Assembly: GCA_031552405.1 (NCBI GenBank)
Contig: JAVBMN010000006.1
Location: 26,174-90,173, forward strand
DNA length: 64,000 nt
Reading direction: 5' to 3'
Origin: UBA1794 sp031552405
Lineage (GTDB): Bacteria > Bacteroidota > Bacteroidia > Bacteroidales > Bacteroidaceae
The notes under the pieces were generated by a model, which worked only from the letters and a program-made list of their open reading frames with translations, did not search any database and was not told the origin of the DNA. A program made the position numbers and the translations under genes. This document shows, in pieces, positions 1-7,721 of this stretch (its first letter is position 1; every line of letters begins with the position of its first letter).

Positions 1-2
1 CC

Positions 3-998
3 GGATACCGCGAACATATCTCCACCCAGAAAGGGATCGGCTTCCTGGTCGATACCGTCCGTGAAGACGGCTCATGGCCCATCGACACAGATCTGGCCAA
101 CTGGATGACCGCTTTAAGCGTACGCGCCTTGGAAAATGTGTTAAGTACGGAAGATACACATGAACTTGCCGGCCTTATAAAAGGAAACGCTTTCACCCAT
201 GTACATCCCTTCACCGGAGCCAAAGAAGGCGGCTGGGGATGGACCGACCTGCCCGGAGCAGCTCCCGATGCCGACGATACCGCAGGTGCATTGGTGGCGT
301 TGCATATCCTGCTCGACGGCGTTTACTGTCCCGAAGCAGGGAAAGGTATCGAATGGCTGCTCGACCTGCAAAATACCGACGGAGGCATGCCCACCTTCTG
401 TAAAGGATGGGGTAAATTGCCTTTCGACCGCAGCAGCCCCGATATATCCGCACACTCCCTGTTAGCCTTCCGGTTATGGATGCATGCACTTCCCGGTGAG
501 CTGCAACGCAAGTGCAAAGCTGGTATGCACCGTATGCTCGGGTGGATGCAAAAGATACAAGCCCCCAACGGTTCGTGGACACCTTTGTGGTTTGGCGACC
601 AGGATGCTGGCGACGAGCGCTCCCCCCTCTACGCCACAGCTATGACGGTGGAATATTTGGCAGGATCACCGGAACCCGTCGCCCATGAAATGTCGCGTAG
701 AGGAATACAATACATCCTTGCCACGCAGAACACCGATGGAGGGTGGGGGGGCGCCAAAGAGGTGCCGTCCAAAATAACGCTCACCGCCCGCGCCCTAAGC
801 GCACTGGCATCCTATCCCGACACGGACGATGCAGCAATGGCCCGGGCTTTCGATTATCTCTACCGCACATATAAGGAGGGACAGTTATTTCGCGCCGAAC
901 CGATCGGACTTTACTTCTCCCGCTTGTGGTATTCGGAGGAAATGTATAACATTACCTTCGTATTGAATGCACTTAATAAATATCAACTTAATAAATAA
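3..998 (+). CDS. Squalene-hopene cyclase-like class II terpene cyclase (5' truncated by window edge)
   Basis: The reading frame is open from the first bases of the window, so the gene begins upstream and only its C-terminal half (about 331 residues) is seen; the Met at 105 is internal. The motif D-A-D-D-T-A (nt 267-284) matches the DxDDTA catalytic acid of class II triterpene cyclases. QW-type repeats of the form QNTDGG (about nt 370-390 and 727-747) and the aromatic C-terminal end also fit the squalene-hopene/sporulenol cyclase family. Known members cyclise linear isoprenoids at the membrane by protonation; the substrate here is unknown. The stop overlaps the next start (TAATG), so it is probably translationally coupled to the propeller gene that follows. 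It could instead be a non-terpenoid alpha/alpha-barrel relative, but the retained DxDD argues for a real cyclase. Confidence 0.72.
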   Translation, partial: GYREHISTQKGIGFLVDTVREDGSWPIDTDLANWMTALSVRALENVLSTEDTHELAGLIKGNAFTHVHPFTGAKEGGWGWTDLPGAAPDADDTAGALVALHILLDGVYCPEAGKGIEWLLDLQNTDGGMPTFCKGWGKLPFDRSSPDISAHSLLAFRLWMHALPGELQRKCKAGMHRMLGWMQKIQAPNGSWTPLWFGDQDAGDERSPLYATAMTVEYLAGSPEPVAHEMSRRGIQYILATQNTDGGWGGAKEVPSKITLTARALSALASYPDTDDAAMARAFDYLYRTYKEGQLFRAEPIGLYFSRLWYSEEMYNITFVLNALNKYQLNK

Positions 999-2215
999 TG
1001 GTTATGAAGAAAAAGCTTATTATCGCAGCCTCCCTTACCTTTTCCATCTTGTCGCTGTCGGCACAAGACGTGATACAATGGCGCGGCGCAAACCGCTCCG
1101 GAATCTACAACGAAACCGGCCTGCTGAAATCGTGGCCCGCCGAAGGCCCCACCATGCTCTGGCAGTACGACCAGTTGGGCGAAGGATACTCGTCCGCCGC
1201 CATTGCCAACGGAAAGATCTATATCACCGGTTCCATCGACGGGCAGGGAACCCTGTTTGTGCTTGACATGAACGGAAAGCTCTTCACTAAGAAAGTATAC
1301 GGTAAGGAATGGACCACCAATTACGTCGGCGCCCGCTGCACCCCCACCATCAGCGAGGGAAAAATATACCTCTACAGCGGCGAGGGTAACTTGGTATGTA
1401 TGGACCAAGCCACACTCGACATTCTTTGGACAAAAAGTATCATCACCGATTTTCAGGGAGAAAACCTACGCTTTGGCATCAGCGAATCGCCACTGGTGGT
1501 AGATGATAAGGTAATTATCACTCCAGGCAAAGTAAACAATGTAGTAGCATTGGACAAAAAGACAGGAAAGGTAATCTGGACCTGCAAAGGAGAGGGAGAC
1601 CTTGCCGCCTACTGCTCGCCCCTGTATCTGGGCGACCAGAAAGTTCCACAGATTGTGACCATCATGGGCAAACATGTATTGGGCATCGATGCAAAAACCG
1701 GTGAAAAACTCTGGTCGCACGCCTACAACAACCAGCGCGACATTCACCCCAACACCCCTATATATGCCGATAATATGCTGCTGTGCGTATACGGCTATGG
1801 CAAAGGTTCTATTATGCTGCGCCTCTCGGACGGCGGTCGCAAGGTGGAACAGGTGTGGGAAAACCAGGAGCTTGATTCTAAATTCGGTGGAGCAGTGAAG
1901 ATAGGCGACTACGCGTATGCTTCGGGCGACAACAACCGGTACTGGTTTTGCGTAGACTGGAAAACCGGCAATACCAAATATAAAGAAAAAGGCCTGGCCA
2001 TGGGCAACGTTATTTACGCCGACGGAATGCTGTACTGCTACTCCGACAAGGGAGAAATGGCACTTGTGAAGGCAACTCCCGAGAAATTTGATATCGTCAG
2101 CCAATTTCCCATTACCCTGGGCACCGAGCAGCACTGGGCACACACCGTCATCCACAAAGGAGTGCTGTACGTGCGACACGGCAATACACTGATGGCATAC
2201 ACTATTAAGAAATAG
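998..2215 (+). CDS. Secreted PQQ-like beta-propeller protein (BamB-like fold), copy 1
   Basis: This is a 405-residue protein with an N-terminal signal peptide (MKKKLIIAASLTFSILSLSA, then QD). The mature start has the W-R-G-x-N-R-S-G-I-Y pattern common at the first blade of PQQ_2-type propellers, and blades carry repeated AxDxxTGxxxW-like units such as VALDKKTGKVIW and IDAKTGEKLW. Nothing shows PQQ or metal binding, so it is a propeller of unknown ligand rather than a proven quinoprotein dehydrogenase. The ATG at 998 overlaps the upstream stop; an in-frame ATG at 1004 begins at MKKK and is an equally good start. It is strongly similar along its length to the next gene, indicating tandem duplication. 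Predicted location: periplasm or outer surface. Confidence 0.85.
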   Translation: MVMKKKLIIAASLTFSILSLSAQDVIQWRGANRSGIYNETGLLKSWPAEGPTMLWQYDQLGEGYSSAAIANGKIYITGSIDGQGTLFVLDMNGKLFTKKVYGKEWTTNYVGARCTPTISEGKIYLYSGEGNLVCMDQATLDILWTKSIITDFQGENLRFGISESPLVVDDKVIITPGKVNNVVALDKKTGKVIWTCKGEGDLAAYCSPLYLGDQKVPQIVTIMGKHVLGIDAKTGEKLWSHAYNNQRDIHPNTPIYADNMLLCVYGYGKGSIMLRLSDGGRKVEQVWENQELDSKFGGAVKIGDYAYASGDNNRYWFCVDWKTGNTKYKEKGLAMGNVIYADGMLYCYSDKGEMALVKATPEKFDIVSQFPITLGTEQHWAHTVIHKGVLYVRHGNTLMAYTIKK

Positions 2216-2234
2216 CTTCTAAAGACAAGGAGAT

Positions 2235-3434
2235 ATGAAAAGAAGCATCTTATTGATTGTACTCTTGAGCTTTATTTTATGTGCAAGAGCACAGATCGGA
2301 TGGCGAAATGACCATACCGGGATATATAACGAAACCGGCCTGATGAAATCCTGGCCGACAGGTGGCCCTGAGATGCTTTGGCATTTCGATGGATTGGGTT
2401 TCGGGTTCTCATCTGTCTCGATAGACCAAGAGAAATTGTTTGTGACTGGGTTTACCGATGCAAAAGGGTATCTGTATGTATTGGATACGAATGGTAAACT
2501 GCTGAACAAAGTAGAATACGGTACCGAATATACCGGTGATAATTTTACCGGCACACGCAGTACGGCTATTCCTCACGAAGGAAAGGTGTATATCGTAAGC
2601 GGAATAGCCGAATTGTATTGCTTCGATATGCATACCCTGAAACTGCTGTGGAAGAAGAACTACGCGACGGATTATGGCGCCGAAAACACCAAACATGGCT
2701 GGAATGGACCACCGCTGATCATTGGCGAAAAACTCATCATTGCACCGGGAGGCCCTACACACAATGTCCTTGCGTTGAATAAAAACACGGGTGATATCAT
2801 CTGGACTTCCGAGGGAATGAAAGGTATATCGGGATACGGAACGCCTATCTTTCTTAAGGATCAGAAAGTGCCGCAAATTGTCATTATGATGGGCGATCAG
2901 ATTCTCGGATTGGATGTGGCAAATGGAAAGATGCTTTGGTCATACGATCATACGAATCGCTTCCATGAACACCCTAACACGCCGGTGTACAGTGACAATA
3001 AGCTTCTCTTTATGAGCGCCTACGGACAAGGCGCCCTCATGCTGCAACTGAGCGATGGCGGCAGGAAGGTAGCGCCTGTCTGGGAAATGAAGGAACTGAG
3101 CCATACCACCGGACACATGATGAAATCCGGAGATTACATCTACGGCCCCGGAAACAAAACGAACTGGTATTGTATGGATTGGCACACAGGAAAAGTCATG
3201 TATTCCGACAATACAATAGCCGTGGGTAATATCATCGCCGCCGACGGCTTATTGTATTGCTATTCTGAAAAAGGGGATATGGCATTGGTAAAACCGAATC
3301 CAGAAAAATTCGACCTCATCAGCCAGTTTAAGATCACGCTGGGAACCGAACAACACTGGGCGCACACCGTCATTTATAAAGGAGTAATGTATGTACGCCA
3401 TGGAGATACGCTGATGGCATACAAGATAAAATAG
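2235..3434 (+). CDS. Secreted PQQ-like beta-propeller protein, copy 2 (tandem paralogue)
   Basis: This 399-residue protein has a signal peptide (MKRSILLIVLLSFILCARA, then Q) and a full-length propeller. It shares long collinear stretches with the preceding gene, for example IYNETGL(L/M)KSWP near the start, QKVPQIV in the middle and LGTEQHWAHTVI near the end, so the two arose by duplication. A ribosome-binding-like AAGGAGAT precedes the ATG. The gap to the upstream gene is 19 nt and to the downstream gene 11 nt, consistent with one operon. Unlike copy 1, its first blade has lost the RG part of the WRG motif (GWRNDHTGIY). Ligand and partner are unknown; propellers of this type act as protein-protein scaffolds (BamB) or enzymes. 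Confidence 0.85.
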   Translation: MKRSILLIVLLSFILCARAQIGWRNDHTGIYNETGLMKSWPTGGPEMLWHFDGLGFGFSSVSIDQEKLFVTGFTDAKGYLYVLDTNGKLLNKVEYGTEYTGDNFTGTRSTAIPHEGKVYIVSGIAELYCFDMHTLKLLWKKNYATDYGAENTKHGWNGPPLIIGEKLIIAPGGPTHNVLALNKNTGDIIWTSEGMKGISGYGTPIFLKDQKVPQIVIMMGDQILGLDVANGKMLWSYDHTNRFHEHPNTPVYSDNKLLFMSAYGQGALMLQLSDGGRKVAPVWEMKELSHTTGHMMKSGDYIYGPGNKTNWYCMDWHTGKVMYSDNTIAVGNIIAADGLLYCYSEKGDMALVKPNPEKFDLISQFKITLGTEQHWAHTVIYKGVMYVRHGDTLMAYKIK

Positions 3435-3445
3435 AAAGAATACTG

Positions 3446-4879
3446 TTGGAACCAAAAAGGATAATACTAGCCGTCACCGCCCTAGTGGTGCTTCTGTATA
3501 CCGGTATTATTATCGGGTGGCACATCTATGCCCCTCGCGAGGATCTTATTATCCAGGCCCCCGGAGCCGACAACCGTCCCGAAGGCACCACCCGTGCAGC
3601 CAACGATGTAGTGATTGGCGAGTTCTTCATGAAGTATGAGACGGAGAAACCAGCAGTGAATACTGCCTACACCGGTAAATGGAGCAGCTTCCGGGGTGAG
3701 CAAGTCAATAACATCATCCGCACCGCAGAAACCCTCAATACCGGTACCGTAGAATACCCCGTGTTGTGGAGTATCGAAACCGGCGAAGGGCATGCCGCAC
3801 CGGTCATCTACAACGGACGTGTGTATATTCTTGATTACAATGAACAGCTAAGTTCGGATGCCCTGCGCTGCTTCTCGCTCGAAAGCGGACAGGAGCTCTG
3901 GCGTAGGTGGTACCGAGTGTCCATCAAGCGCAACCACGGCTTTTCACGTACTGTGCCTGCTGTGGGCGATGAGTACATCATCACCATCGGCCCGGAGGGC
4001 CATGTAATGTGTTGCGACCCCGTGACGGGCGACCTGAAATGGTCGCTCGATATGCAGAAAGAGTACAAAACCGAAGTCCCCTTCTGGTACACCGGCCAAT
4101 GCCCGCGGGTAGACAATGGCATCCTTATCCTTGCCCCTTCCGGACAGGAAACTCTGCTGGCTGGGCTGGATTGCCTCACTGGCGAGGTGCGCTGGACTAC
4201 CCCCAACACGGTGGGCTACAAAATGTCGCACTCATCTGTCATGCCCATGACGTTAGGCGGAAAGCGGACCTACGTCTATATTGGCGTGGGCGGTATCTGC
4301 GGCGTATCGGCCGAGGAGAGCGACCGGGGAACGCTTCTGTGGGATGCCTCCAAATGGCAACCCTCGGTGGTGGCACCTTCTCCCCTCCAGGTATCTCCCA
4401 ACCAACTATTTATGGTGGCCGGATACGGTTCCGGAGGAGCGATGCTGCGTGTAGACCGCGCAGGCAATAAATGGACAGCCACTGTGACCGACCAGTGTAA
4501 ACCCGCTGAAGGGCTGGCGAGCGAACAGCAAACGCCGATATTCTATAATAATATGATTATCAGCATTATGCCCAAAGATGGAGGCGCCAACCGCGGCAAG
4601 CTGGTGTGCTGCCTCCCATCCAACCTGCGGAAACCCATCTGGACCTCCGCTGCCGACGAGCGTTTTGGCCTCGGCCCCTATATCCTTATCAATAATAATC
4701 TGTTTGTCTTTAAGGACGACGGTGAATTGTATGTGTATGAGGTTGGCCAGCAGGGTATGAAGCTTTTGAAGAAACAACGCATCATGGATGGCACCGATGC
4801 CTGGGGGCCTATGGCTTATGCAGACGGGATGCTGATTGTGCGGGATGCGCACGTGGTTAAATGTCTCAAAATAATATAG
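3446..4879 (+). CDS. Membrane-anchored PQQ-like beta-propeller protein (TTG start)
   Basis: This 477-residue protein has one N-terminal transmembrane segment (about residues 5-25, KRIILAVTALVVLLYTGIII) followed by a periplasmic propeller with blades such as LRCFSLESGQELW, VMCCDPVTGDLKWSLD and LAGLDCLTGEVRW. The start is TTG (3446-3448). No in-frame ATG lies before the membrane segment, and the first downstream Met (FFMKYE, about residue 57) would remove it. It sits 11 nt after the previous propeller gene and one base before the next gene. It is more divergent from copies 1 and 2 than they are from each other. Function is unknown; the context suggests a membrane-tethered part of the same periplasmic assembly. 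Confidence 0.8.
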   Translation: MEPKRIILAVTALVVLLYTGIIIGWHIYAPREDLIIQAPGADNRPEGTTRAANDVVIGEFFMKYETEKPAVNTAYTGKWSSFRGEQVNNIIRTAETLNTGTVEYPVLWSIETGEGHAAPVIYNGRVYILDYNEQLSSDALRCFSLESGQELWRRWYRVSIKRNHGFSRTVPAVGDEYIITIGPEGHVMCCDPVTGDLKWSLDMQKEYKTEVPFWYTGQCPRVDNGILILAPSGQETLLAGLDCLTGEVRWTTPNTVGYKMSHSSVMPMTLGGKRTYVYIGVGGICGVSAEESDRGTLLWDASKWQPSVVAPSPLQVSPNQLFMVAGYGSGGAMLRVDRAGNKWTATVTDQCKPAEGLASEQQTPIFYNNMIISIMPKDGGANRGKLVCCLPSNLRKPIWTSAADERFGLGPYILINNNLFVFKDDGELYVYEVGQQGMKLLKKQRIMDGTDAWGPMAYADGMLIVRDAHVVKCLKII

Positions 4880-4880
4880 C

Positions 4881-5894
4881 ATGAAGAAGAACAAGATAAC
4901 TCGTAGAGAATTCGTGCAGATTTGCGGCTCGATACTGGCAGGAGGCAGCATATTGGGAGTCTCGGCATTACTGCTGTCCAAAAGAGGGAATCCGAACCTG
5001 GCGGAAATAGGCACACGCTACCCTGGCCACGATACGGCTGCCATCACATCGCCCTACAGGCTGACGGCGGCATTCAACATTCCCGGCCACATTGAAGCTT
5101 TCGAAATATACGGCGATAAACTGATTGCTGCCGCTGCTAATACCGTCTATATTTACGACCTGAACGGTGTGTTGCTGAACACCTTCGCCATTGGCAGCAA
5201 CTTGCGCGATATAGCGGCAGACGGCGGTCTCATTTATCTGCTGTTCTCTACCCGCATCGAAGTCTACAACGACCGTGGTGAATGGATTCGCGGCTGGGAG
5301 GCATGCAGTCCTGAGTCTGACTATTGTTCGCTGGCCATCGCCCCTGGCGCCGTTTTCGTGACCGATACAGCGGCGAAGAACATTTGCAAATATACCACCG
5401 AGGGCGGCTTTCTAAAGTTCATCCAAAGCCCCAACCGTTTCATCATACCCAGCTATTCGTTTGGTATCACCTACGTCGATGGCGTGATTTATTGTTCCAA
5501 CTCCGGGCGGCATCTGGTGGAAAGCTACACGCTTGACGGCGAGTACATCGGTTCGTTCGGAAAATCAGGAAATGAGGCCGGTACCTTCTGCGGATGCTGC
5601 AATCCTGTTCACCTGGCGCATACAGCCTCGGGAGAAATTATCACCTCGGAGAAAGGGAGTCCACGAATCAGTTGCTACAGCCCCAACGGGGAGTTCCACA
5701 GTATTCTACTAGACGATAAAGCGCTGGGTGGCGGCAATGCGGCTTACGATATAAAGGTGGCCGGCGACCGGCTCTTCGTGGCCGGCAAGAACAGGATAGC
5801 CACCTACCGGTACGATAAAACGTTAGCGGGCAAGAGTGCATGTGCCGTTTGCGGGGTAAACAATTGCCCGTTGCAGAAAGGAGTGACTCTATGA
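4881..5894 (+). CDS. Tat-signal NHL/six-bladed-propeller-like protein with Cys clusters
   Basis: This 337-residue protein starts with a twin-arginine signal: T-R-R-E-F-V-Q followed by a hydrophobic stretch (CGSILAGGSILGVSALLL). The rest reads as a propeller with DLNGVLLNTF-, SYTLDGEYIGSFGKSGN- and CYSPNGEFHSI-like blade units typical of NHL or 6-bladed proteins. Cysteines are conspicuous: CGCCNP (about residue 234) and a C-terminal CAVCGVNNC, which could bind a metal or iron-sulfur centre. Tat export usually means folding or cofactor loading in the cytoplasm, consistent with a cofactor. Its last codons overlap the start of the next gene (ATGA). The cofactor and reaction cannot be named from the sequence. 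Confidence 0.72.
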   Translation: MKKNKITRREFVQICGSILAGGSILGVSALLLSKRGNPNLAEIGTRYPGHDTAAITSPYRLTAAFNIPGHIEAFEIYGDKLIAAAANTVYIYDLNGVLLNTFAIGSNLRDIAADGGLIYLLFSTRIEVYNDRGEWIRGWEACSPESDYCSLAIAPGAVFVTDTAAKNICKYTTEGGFLKFIQSPNRFIIPSYSFGITYVDGVIYCSNSGRHLVESYTLDGEYIGSFGKSGNEAGTFCGCCNPVHLAHTASGEIITSEKGSPRISCYSPNGEFHSILLDDKALGGGNAAYDIKVAGDRLFVAGKNRIATYRYDKTLAGKSACAVCGVNNCPLQKGVTL

Positions 5895-6463
5895 GAACAA
5901 ACGACGAAAACAAAAACAGCCCTATCGAGCGCCGTAAGTTCCTGCGAATGTTGAGTTCGATTGTAGCCGGAGGAAGTATACTAGCCATTGGCGGCGCGCT
6001 TACACATAAAGCAATAGGGAAGGAGGCAACCTGTTACTGGCAGATAGACCCGCAGAAGTGTACCCAGTGCGGGCGTTGTGAAACACATTGTGTGCTGCCT
6101 GTTTCTGCCGTAAAATGTATCCATGCCAACAAGGTTTGCGGATACTGCGATCTTTGTGGGGGGTATTACCGCAGCAATGTGAAGGAACTCAACACAGCCG
6201 CCGAGAACCTGATGTGCCCCACCGGAGCCATCGAGCGCAAATTTGTGGAAGACCCTTATTTCGAATATACCATCAACGAAGCGCTGTGCAACGGCTGCGG
6301 CAAATGCGTCAAGGGATGTGGCTCTTTTGGCAACGGTTCACTCTACCTACAGATCAAACGCGACCTGTGTAAGGATTGTAACGAATGCAAGATAGCTACA
6401 GTATGCCCTGCGAATGCGATAACACGAGTACCGTTGAACTTTGCCTATAAACTGAAAGACTGA
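5891..6463 (+). CDS. Tat-exported 4x[4Fe-4S] ferredoxin, NapG-like
   Basis: This 190-residue protein begins at the ATG overlapping the previous stop (ATGA). The frame is open further upstream to a Met at 5840, but only the 5891 start places the twin-arginine motif (E-R-R-K-F-L-R-M-L) and its hydrophobic region at the N-terminus. Four Cys clusters follow: CTQCGRCETHC, CGYCDLC...MCP, CNGCGKCVKGCG and CKDCNECKIATVCP. That pattern and the Tat signal resemble NapG/NosG-type periplasmic ferredoxins that pair with a NapH-type membrane protein. The next gene, two bases downstream, is exactly such a protein. Predicted role: passing electrons on the periplasmic side. The end acceptor is not known, and no nitrate or nitrous oxide reductase is seen here. 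Confidence 0.82.
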   Translation: MRTNDENKNSPIERRKFLRMLSSIVAGGSILAIGGALTHKAIGKEATCYWQIDPQKCTQCGRCETHCVLPVSAVKCIHANKVCGYCDLCGGYYRSNVKELNTAAENLMCPTGAIERKFVEDPYFEYTINEALCNGCGKCVKGCGSFGNGSLYLQIKRDLCKDCNECKIATVCPANAITRVPLNFAYKLKD

Positions 6464-6465
6464 AG

Positions 6466-7719
6466 ATGAAGAAACTGTTATATACCTGTATGTCTACGCT
6501 GTCTCTCGGAACGGTAAATGCTCAAAATAGGTTTCCTAAACCCGATTTCGAGTCGGGCTACCAATATCCGGATATCACCTATGCCATTCCCAACGAAGCG
6601 CTGTGGACAACTGTGGATATCCTCCTGCTCGTACTGCTGATGAGCATCGTGGCCTGGGCGGTAATTAGGAAGCGTACCCGCCAACCCATCGTCTGGGTTT
6701 CCATTATATCGGTAGCCTATTTCGGTTTCTTCCGCAGTGGATGCGTTTGCAGTATCGGTTCCATACAGAATATTTCATTGGCACTGGTGGACAGTACCTA
6801 CGTGCTGCCAGTGTCGGTATTCCTATTCTTCATACTGCCTGTTCTGTTTGCCTTTCTGTTCGGCAGGGTATTCTGCGCTGGCGTCTGTCCATTCGGAGCC
6901 TTGCAGGAGCTGGTCAACTTAAAAAATTACCAGTTGCCCCGGGCGCTGACGGCCGTGCTCAGTATGATTCCCTGGTTTTACCTTATCTTCGCCATACTCT
7001 ATGCCGTTACGCGAAGCAGCTTTATCATCTGCCGGTTCGATCCGTTCATCGGTATCTTCCGTTTGGGTGGCGACATCGGGCTGATACTCTTTAGCGTGCT
7101 GTTGCTCATTGCTTCTATATTCACCGGGAGGCCCTTCTGCCGTTTCCTTTGTCCTTACGGTGCGCTGCTCAGCCTTTTCTCGCGCGTATCCATCTGGAAA
7201 GCAGAGCTAACAAGCAAATCCTGCATTAATTGCCAGCTTTGTCACAACGCCTGTCCGGTAGATGCCATCCGTCCACCCTATGAGAACAAGGTGAAAGAGA
7301 GCCGTGCACAGGGAGTCAGACGAATAGCCAATTACTTCATCATCCTGCCGTTGCTGATTGCTGTGGGGGCCTTCCTGATGCAATCGGTTAGTGGCAACCT
7401 GAGCCGGGGCCACAAAGATGTGCAGCTGTATGACCTGGCAATGCAGTATGAGGCGCATTCCGGGGATGCTCTTCCGGTAGAACTCGAAGCCTTTTACGGA
7501 CAAGGCGGAACACTGGAAGGAATTACGCAAAGGTATAATGTGGTGCAATCGGACTTCAGGATCTATGCTGCTATCGCCGGCGCGCTTGTTGGGCTGGTGA
7601 TAGGATTAAGCCTTATCAACCTGTCGGTGAAGCGTACGCGCTGTCAGTACGAAATAGACCATGCCGCCTGCGTGGCATGTGCCAGATGTTTTAGCTATTG
7701 TCCGCAAAATAAAATGTAA
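6466..7719 (+). CDS. NapH/NosR-like polytopic 4Fe-4S membrane protein
   Basis: This 417-residue protein has a signal-like N-terminus (ending in VNAQN) and about six transmembrane segments. It carries the paired cytoplasmic CxxxCP motifs of the NapH/NosR/RdxA group (CAGVCPFGA and CRFLCPYGA), a classical 4Fe-4S cluster (CINCQLCHNACPVDAI) and a C-terminal CVACARCFSYCP. Known NapH and NosR proteins connect the quinone pool or cytoplasmic donors with periplasmic ferredoxins and reductases. It lacks the periplasmic FMN-binding domain of NosR. Two bases separate it from the NapG-like gene and two from the next propeller gene. An extra GCVCSIGSI motif in the first half could be a further redox or metal site. 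Confidence 0.82.
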   Translation: MKKLLYTCMSTLSLGTVNAQNRFPKPDFESGYQYPDITYAIPNEALWTTVDILLLVLLMSIVAWAVIRKRTRQPIVWVSIISVAYFGFFRSGCVCSIGSIQNISLALVDSTYVLPVSVFLFFILPVLFAFLFGRVFCAGVCPFGALQELVNLKNYQLPRALTAVLSMIPWFYLIFAILYAVTRSSFIICRFDPFIGIFRLGGDIGLILFSVLLLIASIFTGRPFCRFLCPYGALLSLFSRVSIWKAELTSKSCINCQLCHNACPVDAIRPPYENKVKESRAQGVRRIANYFIILPLLIAVGAFLMQSVSGNLSRGHKDVQLYDLAMQYEAHSGDALPVELEAFYGQGGTLEGITQRYNVVQSDFRIYAAIAGALVGLVIGLSLINLSVKRTRCQYEIDHAACVACARCFSYCPQNKM

Positions 7720-7721
7720 TA

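Noticed and set aside
1466..2179. Long minus-strand frame opposite propeller copy 1
   Set aside because: Composition follows the antisense of the propeller gene; no family features.
5840..5890. Earlier start for the NapG-like ferredoxin
   Set aside because: It would bury the twin-arginine motif 17 residues deeper and overlap the previous gene by 55 nt.
6466..7719. Complete nitrous oxide reductase regulator NosR
   Set aside because: The N-terminal periplasmic FMN-binding domain is missing, and no nosZ is present.
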